Positions 6,258 through 10,289 of a DNA stretch of 10,289 bases are shown piece after piece. The DNA is from JAGLGH01 sp034723595 (GTDB taxonomy: Archaea > Nanobdellota > Nanobdellia > Woesearchaeales > JAGLGH01), in assembly GCA_034723595.1 (NCBI GenBank), contig JAYEPB010000104.1:1-10289 (forward strand). Direction: 5' to 3'. The notes under the pieces were generated by a model. The model did not search any database. It had not been told where the DNA came from and saw nothing but the letters and a program-made list of their open reading frames with translations. The translations under genes and the position numbers were made by a program. The number at the start of each line of letters is the position of its first letter. Within the stretch, counting starts at the first letter, position 1.

Positions 6258-6562
6258 TTTATTTTGCCTCCTCTCATTTTATAATTACCTCCCTGAATCT
6301 TTATAGCTTTTCCATTTACAAGAGCATCTGTTATTTTTTCTCTTGCTTTTGCTAATGTTCTCTGGAAGGTTGACTGGTGGATATGCATTCTTAAAGCTGC
6401 ATCCTCCTGGCTAAGTTTTTTAATATCGTTGAGCCTCAATGTTTCAAGTTCCTCAATTGTCAATTCAACTTCATAAAGCTGACTCAGTGGAACAGCTCTT
6501 GGCTTGAAATAGATTACATCTGGCTCAAAATTCACAGTTTTTATCTTCTTTGGCCTTGCCAT
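6254..6562 (-). CDS. DUF134 helix-turn-helix protein, probable regulator of the redox operon
   Basis: This 102-residue protein matches the DUF134 family (COG1342). It starts MARPKKIKTV and contains FKPRAVPLSQLYEVELTIEELETLRLND (about 19-46), then LSQEDAALRMHIHQSTFQRTLAKAREKI (50-77), a helix-turn-helix of the sigma-like type, then ALVNGKAIKIQGG. It is the first gene of the operon and starts about 26 bases after a good TATA box, so its message is probably leaderless. Members of this family are repeatedly found next to NifX-like genes in archaea and bacteria, and are taken to be DNA-binding, though few have been tested. An inverted repeat at the transcript start (6565-6578) would suit autoregulation. 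The signal sensed, if any, is not visible. Confidence 0.9.
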   Translation of the reverse strand: MARPKKIKTVNFEPDVIYFKPRAVPLSQLYEVELTIEELETLRLNDIKKLSQEDAALRMHIHQSTFQRTLAKAREKITDALVNGKAIKIQGGNYKMRGGKIK

Positions 6563-6564
6563 TT

Positions 6565-6578
6565 TGCATGATGATGCA
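6565..6578. promoter_or_regulatory. Inverted repeat TGCAT-N4-ATGCA at the DUF134 start, candidate operator
   Basis: TGCAT (6565-6569) and ATGCA (6574-6578) flank GATG, lying between the TATA box and the ATG at 6562, exactly where the transcript should begin. A repressor bound here would block initiation. The DUF134 protein is the obvious candidate ligand, by inference only. Confidence 0.4.
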
Positions 6579-6580
6579 TA

Positions 6581-6592
6581 ATTATATATAAA
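6581..6592 (-). promoter_or_regulatory. TATA box of the six-gene redox operon
   Basis: The minus strand reads TTTATATATAAT at 6592-6581, preceded by CCGAAAGG, a purine-rich stretch where a TFB recognition element would lie. The box centre is about 26 bases from the DUF134 ATG (6562), which predicts a leaderless transcript. I find no other convincing promoter down to 1077, so the six genes probably share this one. Confidence 0.6.
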
Positions 6593-6808
6593 CCTTTCGG
6601 TATGTCAAAAGATTTGTTTCATTGTTCTTTAAGAATATCCTGATGAGCAAAATGTCTATAAATCAAAAACCCAATTCCCTCAAGCAGAGGAGCATATTTT
6701 TATAAATCAATCTTTCATATTTTTAAACTTGCCCACCATAAACTACAACATCATAAATCTGTTTTTTTTATTCGATTACTCTATTGAATTATTATTACCT
6801 TTTTAAAT
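6593..6808. other. Non-coding AT-rich stretch between the operon promoter and the MalQ remnant
   Basis: No supported gene lies here on either strand. It contains the first copy of the 30-base direct repeat (6681-6710), a second TATAAATCAA at 6657-6666 close upstream of it, and several T-rich runs that could end transcription. Any further remnant of the decayed MalQ gene is too degraded for me to follow. Confidence 0.6.
6681..6710. repeat. 30-bp direct repeat, left copy
   Basis: This is identical over 30 bases to 9733-9762, starting CAAGCAGAGGAGCAT and ending TTTTATAAATCAA; identity stops at both ends. On the minus strand it carries a TATA-like TTTATAAAAATA. It could be one end of an old insertion, a promoter-like repeat, or a remnant of a larger repeat. 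Confidence 0.7.
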
Positions 6809-6976
6809 CTATTTATCTTTGAATATTTCATAAGGATTTATTGGTAGGATCTGCTATATATCCTGCCCAGCAGCGACTAATATATCAATGAAACCAAGAC
6901 CATCCCTTAATGTGCCTACTCCTTCTTTTCCTGATAAGGATGTAATATGCAATAGTATATCGCTCTTTTTCTTTGT
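6809..6976 (-). pseudogene. Decayed N-terminal fragment of 4-alpha-glucanotransferase (MalQ, GH77)
   Basis: Reading the minus strand from 6976 gives KKKSDILLHITSLSGKEG, then VGTLRDGLGFIDILVAAGQDI, a stop (TAG, 6856-6854), then QILPINPYEIFKDK and a second stop at 6811-6809. This is the N-terminal signature of MalQ enzymes (SGxLLHxTSLPG, then GxGxLG, FIDFLxxAGQ, WQILPINP). The first stop stands precisely where the invariant tryptophan codon (TGG to TAG) is expected. Intact MalQ proteins are about 500 residues; only about 54 positions remain and there is no valid start in frame (TGA at 6979-6977). It lies 35 bases past the end of the phosphatase-membrane fusion gene. In the intact enzyme the role is transfer of maltodextrin segments; this copy cannot make it. 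Confidence 0.75.
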
Positions 6977-7011
6977 TCACCCCATACATAAATTGGAGCT
7001 TTAATCTCTTT

Positions 7012-8715
7012 TTAAGACTTATTAAAAAAGCTGATTAGGGTTAGAGCAGGTTGATATACAATTTTGCGCAGCCATGGGTGATTATATCTGGCAGGGTGTA
7101 CATTAGTGATGATTTGAGCCTGCGGAATCATAGTTTTCTTGAATCTATAAATGAAATAAAATTCATCCAGCAGGATTCCAAGCCAAAATGCCATGCAAGA
7201 CCAAAATGCAATATAGCCTATATCAGCTTTGAAAGAAATACAGCTTATCCATAAGAAGATATTTGGTGTAGAATGGCTTATATAGATATCAGTAGTTTCT
7301 GACGCATCTTTTTTGTTAATTTTACTGACTATGTAAGCAAATACTTTAATTAATAAGATTATCAGGAATACTATTATTCCCTGTGTAAAAAACAATGTTG
7401 AATTTTCTAACCCACCTAAACATAGACTAAGTATATCAGCAGGAGTAAAATGATATGTGCTAATGAAAGATAATGAAATAGTCGCAAGCACGCCTAACCA
7501 TTTCCAGTGTTCAGCAAATTTGGCACTCTCAATTGGCTTTCGTATCCTAATTAACTGAGCGATTCCTGTAGGCATGATCATAGAGAAAATCATGATTGCA
7601 AAAAAAGGCGCAAATAAAGAATAAAACGAAATGTCACTTAAGCATAAGAGTCCGGCTAGGACTAAAGGAGACAAGAGCGAGAGCAAAAATGTCTTTTTGA
7701 TAGCTAGATATAAACCTCCTCCCCAAAGCAGAGAGAGCGTAGGCACTGTGAATGCTGGAGGCATGAGAAAGATAATTGCTAAATTTGATGCTATATTGTC
7801 TTTCATAATTACGAATAGAACTCCTGCAATGCCAAATTTTAATATCCATGGAATCAGATATTGTTTTTTTATTTTTAAACAATCAGTTATGGCTTTTTTG
7901 TTCAAGCCAAGAGTGATGAAGAAAACACTAATGCCCAGAAGCAAGGTTATTGCTGTCAAAAAGACAAAATTGTTTAGCTGGATGTCAAATGCCATTTTTG
8001 CCAGAATGCCAAAAATAGCAGCCGCCATAATCAGCCATGATGAATGAAAAGTAAAGCGGTCAGAAACCTCTTTTAAGAACTTTGATTCAGATTTTATATA
8101 ATTCACTAACTCTTTTTCACTCATCGGCTTGGCATTAGGAAGACGAAAATCAAAGTAATCGTCTATCTTAAGTCCTGCCAGAATCAAGGCAAACATCTCA
8201 ATAATATACTTGTGGCATACAACAAGAAGTGATTTTCCTGCTTTGATCAATGGAAGAAGTACATTGCTATAGTATTTGCGGACTCTTTTATACATATGTT
8301 TAAAAGTCTCTCCTGACTCTGGGCATTCAAGAGGTGAATGAAGATTTTCTTCGTAAACCTTATAGCCTACTGTTTTTCTCATCAAATTCTTATTGTTTTT
8401 CGCATATACTCCAAAGTTCCTTTCTCTTACTTCAGGAGAACTGATGAATGGGATATTTTCCTGTCCACATTCTTTTAATGCAATTATTGCTGTTTTTTTG
8501 GTTCGGATAAGATCAGAAGTATGAACCTCATCAAATTTAAGTCCTTTTTTCAATATATTTTGTCCTGCTTCTTTTGCCTGCTTCTCTCCTAACGTAGAAA
8601 GGGGGACATCTATAATTCCTGCAAAGTAGTTCTGCTCATTTGCACTGGTCTCTCCATGCCTTATAAAGTGCATTGAACCTCTTTTATTACTCTTGTGTAG
8701 TGAAAGTTTAACCAT
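7012..8715 (-). CDS. Phosphoglycerate mutase/histidine phosphatase domain fused to a multi-spanning membrane domain
   Basis: This 567-residue protein has two parts. Residues 15-200 form a histidine phosphatase domain closest to cofactor-dependent phosphoglycerate mutase. It has FIRHGETSANE (17-27) with catalytic H20, YFAGIIDVPLSTLGEKQA (30-47), SDLIRTKKTA (67-76) with R71, EVRERNFG (95-102) with an acidic residue at E98, PESGETFKHMYKRVRKYY (132-149), VVCHKYIIEM (165-174) with H168, and RLPNAKPM (191-198). The active site looks complete. Residues about 224-525 hold nine or ten hydrophobic helices; LMPPAFTVPTLSLLWGGGLY (317-336) recalls transporters of the bile-acid/auxin-efflux fold, but I cannot assign the family. 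A soluble tail of about 40 residues follows. A TATA box 25 bases before the ATG at 8715 supports that start as leaderless; an ATG at 8673 is an alternative. The substrate is unknown: a small phosphorylated metabolite handled at the membrane is a guess. Confidence 0.82.
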   Translation of the reverse strand: MVKLSLHKSNKRGSMHFIRHGETSANEQNYFAGIIDVPLSTLGEKQAKEAGQNILKKGLKFDEVHTSDLIRTKKTAIIALKECGQENIPFISSPEVRERNFGVYAKNNKNLMRKTVGYKVYEENLHSPLECPESGETFKHMYKRVRKYYSNVLLPLIKAGKSLLVVCHKYIIEMFALILAGLKIDDYFDFRLPNAKPMSEKELVNYIKSESKFLKEVSDRFTFHSSWLIMAAAIFGILAKMAFDIQLNNFVFLTAITLLLGISVFFITLGLNKKAITDCLKIKKQYLIPWILKFGIAGVLFVIMKDNIASNLAIIFLMPPAFTVPTLSLLWGGGLYLAIKKTFLLSLLSPLVLAGLLCLSDISFYSLFAPFFAIMIFSMIMPTGIAQLIRIRKPIESAKFAEHWKWLGVLATISLSFISTYHFTPADILSLCLGGLENSTLFFTQGIIVFLIILLIKVFAYIVSKINKKDASETTDIYISHSTPNIFLWISCISFKADIGYIAFWSCMAFWLGILLDEFYFIYRFKKTMIPQAQIITNVHPARYNHPWLRKIVYQPALTLISFFNKS

Positions 8716-8736
8716 CCTCTTGCGAATGCTCTAGAC

Positions 8737-8744
8737 TTTATAAA
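8737..8744 (-). promoter_or_regulatory. TATA box for the phosphatase-membrane fusion gene
   Basis: TTTATAAA at 8744-8737 on the minus strand has its centre about 25 bases from the ATG at 8715, so the message would be leaderless. Two copies of the 6-base palindrome TCTAGA (8730-8735 and 8763-8768) flank it, giving a weak candidate operator pair. Confidence 0.6.
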
Positions 8745-8792
8745 TGTTTGCTTTTTTACTATTCTAGAGGGACAAAAGAGGGGCAAAAAGGA

Positions 8793-8800
8793 TTTATAAA
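8793..8800 (+). promoter_or_regulatory. Plus-strand TATA box facing the hairpin-rich region
   Basis: TTTATAAA at 8793-8800, preceded by the purine-rich CAAAAAGG, predicts a plus-strand transcript start near 8821. No protein frame of any length follows, but strong hairpins and a T-rich end do, which is why I propose an RNA gene. Confidence 0.45.
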
Positions 8801-8820
8801 GAAATTTTGAAAATCATATT

Positions 8821-8996
8821 AGGCATAGCGAGGGAAATTATGGCTTGATTGACCTAAAAAAGATGTAGAAATGAACTCCTCCCCAATATAAATATTGGGG
8901 TATCCTTCTGGGAGGAGTTCGACCAGAAGAGACTATATCTCTGACCTAAAGATCTGAGTATTGTCTCTTCTGCGTATAATAATTTATTTTTGTTTA
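8821..8996 (+). ncRNA. Candidate structured RNA with nested hairpins (family not recognised)
   Basis: This stretch begins where a plus-strand TATA box would start transcription and ends at a T-rich tract. Domain 1 has an outer stem GAACTCCT (8873-8880) with AGGAGTTC (8913-8920), enclosing a perfect hairpin CCCCAATAT / ATATTGGGG (8881-8889 with 8892-8900). Domain 2 is a 10-bp stem CAGAAGAGAC (8924-8933) with GTCTCTTCTG (8963-8972), closing an inner imperfect helix. A competing stem, CTTCTGG (8905-8911) with CCAGAAG (8923-8929), would disrupt domain 2, so a switch between two folds is possible. It does not match the tRNA, RNase P, SRP or C/D-box signatures I know. The hairpins would also form in a minus-strand transcript past the BRO pseudogene. 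The exact ends are estimates. Confidence 0.4.
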
Positions 8997-8998
8997 TT
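8983..8998 (+). terminator. T-rich tract, possible archaeal terminator
   Basis: The plus strand from 8983 reads TTTATTTTTGTTTATT, following directly after the strong 8924-8972 hairpin. Archaeal termination mainly depends on T tracts, so this could end the proposed RNA. No experimental support is possible from sequence. Confidence 0.35.
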
Positions 8999-9107
8999 CT
9001 CAAGATCTTCTATTGTCTTCTCTTTTTCTTCAAGCTTTTCTGTATATCTGCATTTAGAATTCGTTCCTTTCCTACTTTTGCAAGCCATCTCTTGAAAGGT
9101 TCAGCAT

Positions 9108-9162
9108 TAGTTGGTGAGTGAAACTCACTAACTTATTAATGGGCTTTGCCCATCAATATTTG
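9108..9162. repeat. Two-hairpin dispersed repeat, copy A, inserted in the BRO pseudogene
   Basis: This is 55 bases long. Hairpin 1 spans 9110-9132: GTTG, GTGAGT, loop GAA, ACTCAC, TAAC, with a G-T pair in the stem as read on the plus strand. Hairpin 2 spans 9139-9153: ATGGGC, loop TTT, GCCCAT. It interrupts the BRO-N reading between SIPS and AEPFKRW, two stretches that are nearly adjacent in intact relatives, so the boundaries are set by homology on both sides. The other copy is at 3223-3291 and shows compensatory changes in both stems. Confidence 0.75.
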
Positions 9163-9249
9163 CTTGGAATTGATTAGATTAGACGAAAGATATCTTTTGT
9201 GTTTCCTGCAAGAACTATTCTCTTTTTCCCTGTTTCAGTCAACATTTCT

Positions 9250-9274
9250 ACATGGGGACAATTTGTCCCCATGT
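9250..9274. other. 25-base palindrome inside the BRO pseudogene
   Basis: ACATGGGGACAA (9250-9261) and TTGTCCCCATGT (9263-9274) are perfect inverse complements around a single central base. It falls within the degenerate BRO reading, at the poorly conserved loop between the RDxEL and VEM segments. It could be an evolved binding site, a small palindromic insertion, or drift in dead coding sequence. Confidence 0.5.
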
Positions 9275-9429
9275 AAATTCCAAGTTCAACATCTCTTTTA
9301 CGCAGTTTTTTTAAATAATCAGTAGGATTGATAATTTCTGTTAAAACTTTGATAATATCAATTAAAGAATAATACCATTCATCTTTAAACTATATTCTTC
9401 GGATTTTCTTACAGGAAAAAAAGCAGAAA

Positions 9430-9661
9430 GCCTTGCCCTTGACAGGCTGTCTCACAATTACTAATTCTAGGATTATATCTCTCGACGAGAAATAGAAAGA
9501 CTTATATACTTTCTCGTCTATAAAAAGAGTATATTTGAAGAAGATATATAATAAGTTGAGAAAAGTTGGAAAGAGCTTAGAAAAAACTATTAAAAAATTT
9601 GTTTTGCACTTGATTATTTCTATGTCTGGGAATCATAAGACAACCTGCCAAGGGGCAAGGC
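9430..9661. mobile_element. Candidate MITE-like element with imperfect 22/23-bp terminal inverted repeats
   Basis: The left end (9430-9451) runs GCCTTGCCC then TTGACAGGCTGTC. The reverse complement of the right end (9639-9661) runs GCCTTGCCCC then TTGGCAGGTTGTC: the same apart from one inserted base and two substitutions, with weaker similarity continuing inward. The ends are GC-rich, the interior (about 187 bases) very AT-rich with no convincing gene. It abuts the N-terminal side of the BRO pseudogene. I see no target-site duplication, which weakens the transposon reading; a long-stemmed RNA or a remnant of a larger palindrome are alternatives. Confidence 0.45.
9484..9518. promoter_or_regulatory. 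9-bp inverted repeat flanking a TATA-like core
   Basis: GACGAGAAA (9484-9492) and TTTCTCGTC (9510-9518) are perfect inverse complements. The 17-base spacer contains CTTATATAC, which is TATA-like on both strands, and CTATAAAAAG follows at once (9518-9527). This resembles a promoter framed by operator half-sites inside the candidate 232-bp element. No clear product follows in either direction. Confidence 0.35.
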
Positions 9662-9732
9662 ATAATCTTACATTGGGTTTTTGGTCATAAAAATATACTA
9701 AGCAGCTAATCATTGACCACCCCCAGCCACTG

Positions 9733-9762
9733 CAAGCAGAGGAGCATATTTTTATAAATCAA
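9733..9762. repeat. 30-bp direct repeat, right copy, touching a gene's stop codon
   Basis: This is identical to 6681-6710 and in the same orientation. Its last four bases overlap the 3' end (stop TGA at 9761-9759) of the minus-strand gene that follows. A direct repeat at a gene's 3' end is the usual position of an attachment-site copy after integration, but no integrase gene is present in the bracketed 3.1 kb, so that reading is tentative. Confidence 0.7.
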
Positions 9763-10289
9763 AGAATATACCTGGAATAAATCCTCTTAAACTCCCCTGA
9801 TTTATATTTTTTTACAGCTGAGTGCAATGTATCCACTGCTTCTGGAGTAGGTATTATATAATCATATTCAAACTGGTCTCCAGTTATGTTACAGTTATTC
9901 TTAATAAACTCCCTGGAACATCTTTGCAGATCAAACACACTCCTTTCACAAATCTGGCTGACTTCCAATAATTTTTCAGCCAGAGGCCTCATAAGAAAAG
10001 CTTTTCCTTGAACGCAATCAGAATAATCAGGATCTTCAAATAACTCAACAGCTTCAACTCCCCTCAAACTTCCAATCTCTTTTGCTGCCCCTATAATTGA
10101 GCGATAGAAATATTCTTTAACTGGTATAGATTGATTATATAATTCAGACAGAGAATCAATCTTATCTACAATCATTCTAGTTTTTTGAGGAGATTTACTT
10201 TCCAAGAAAAAACTAGCAATTCCAGCGAATCCACCTATTAATCTATATATGCCCATAATGGATTTATCTGATTCATGTGCCAAAATTGG
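9759..10289 (-). CDS. Unrecognised protein, probably cut by the right edge
   Basis: The frame is open to the window edge, so the true start may lie outside. Inside, a TTG at 10283 and an ATG at 10256 (MGIYRLIGGF) are possible starts. The last 174 residues are a helical, mixed-charge protein with four cysteines (in SDCVQG, QICERS, LQRCSRE and NNCNIT), a mildly hydrophobic stretch near the N-terminus (IYRLIGGFAGIASFF) and a C-terminal part reading YDYIIPTPEAVDTLHSAVKKY. I recognise no domain or motif. Composition and codon use resemble the operon genes, so it looks like a real gene and not a chance frame. It ends within the 30-base repeat, and the stretch beyond (down to 9662) holds no gene. 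Confidence 0.65.
   Translation of the reverse strand, partial: PILAHESDKSIMGIYRLIGGFAGIASFFLESKSPQKTRMIVDKIDSLSELYNQSIPVKEYFYRSIIGAAKEIGSLRGVEAVELFEDPDYSDCVQGKAFLMRPLAEKLLEVSQICERSVFDLQRCSREFIKNNCNITGDQFEYDYIIPTPEAVDTLHSAVKKYKSGEFKRIYSRYIL

Larger units (their letters stand above)
8984..9419 (-). pseudogene. Decayed BRO-N domain (phage antirepressor-type) gene
   Basis: The minus strand reads, in one frame, FSCKKIRRI, a stop (TAG, 9392-9390), FKDEWYYSLIDIIKVLTEI, NPTDYLKKLRKRDVELG, VEMLTETGKKRIVLAGNT, KDIFRLI, a stop (TAA, 9176-9174) where the family has glutamine, then SIPS. A two-hairpin repeat (9108-9162) then interrupts it, after which AEPFKRWLAKVGKERI resumes. This is the BRO-N order: KKIRR, EWYxSxxDxxxxLT, NPxxYLKKLRxRDxEL, IFRLIQSIPSxxAEPFKRWLAKVG. 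A frame change then leads to YTEKLEEKEKTIEDLENKQK and a stop at 8986-8984. Intact relatives are longer, since a segment after KVG-ERIQE is missing. BRO-type proteins are widespread in viruses and mobile elements, so this is a sign of past viral or plasmid DNA. Confidence 0.8.

Noticed and set aside
5722..6306. Plus-strand open frame of 194 codons opposite the NifX-like gene
   Set aside because: Antisense shadow of a clearly conserved two-domain protein; no start signals or domain.
8905..8935. T-arm-like GTTCGAC sequence suggesting a tRNA or tRNA fragment
   Set aside because: No acceptor, D or anticodon stems can be placed around it; the segment pairs in larger hairpins instead.
9535..9690. 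Plus-strand TTG-started frame of 51 codons inside the inverted-repeat element
   Set aside because: A TATA-like CTATAAAAAG precedes it, but the product is lysine-rich with no recognisable motif and runs through the right inverted end; chance is more likely.
1..10289. CRISPR array or rRNA gene
   Set aside because: No regularly spaced direct repeats with unique spacers and no rRNA-like conserved stretches were seen; the repeats present are paired copies or palindromes.

Overview
The window reads as an AT-rich archaeal chromosome segment. The evidence is TATA boxes of the archaeal type placed about 25 bases before start codons, two apparently leaderless genes, strong AGGAGG ribosome binding sites inside an operon, small archaeal winged-helix regulators, and a DUF134 / NifX-like / ferredoxin-containing MinD gene set typical of archaea. 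The style (small regulators, fused domains, compact operon) would fit a DPANN-type lineage, but that placement is inference.

Layout. Positions 1-91 hold the start of a minus-strand frame that leaves the window. Positions 229-977 hold two divergent small winged-helix proteins, with a perfect 18-base palindrome (543-560) centred between their two TATA boxes. Positions 1077-6562 are one minus-strand operon, read from right to left: a DUF134 regulator, a tandem-domain NifX/NifB-like protein, an FAD/NAD coenzyme A disulfide reductase-like enzyme, two paralogous MinD-type ATPases each carrying two inserted [4Fe-4S] ferredoxin motifs, and an exported thioredoxin fused to a CcdA-type membrane electron carrier. 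Three of the junctions are 4-base ATGA overlaps. Together they suggest redox or sulfur chemistry tied to iron-sulfur or metal cofactor handling; the actual substrate is unknown.

Positions 6563-7011 are non-coding except for a decayed N-terminal fragment of a 4-alpha-glucanotransferase (MalQ, GH77). Positions 7012-8715 encode an unusual protein: a cofactor-dependent-type phosphoglycerate mutase / histidine phosphatase domain fused to a multi-spanning membrane domain. Positions 8716-9758 are a gene-poor debris zone. It holds a plus-strand promoter followed by strong nested hairpins (a candidate structured RNA), a wrecked BRO-N (phage antirepressor type) gene, and an element of about 232 bp bounded by imperfect inverted repeats. 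Positions 9759 to the right edge carry an unrecognised minus-strand protein.

The most striking signal is a 55-base two-hairpin repeat present twice (3223-3291 between the two MinD genes, and 9108-9162 inside the BRO pseudogene). The two copies differ at 14 positions, and ten of those form five compensatory base-pair changes in the stems. This points to a dispersed, structure-constrained insertable element. A 30-base exact direct repeat (6681-6710 and 9733-9762) brackets the debris zone and the membrane fusion gene, and might mark the ends of an old insertion.
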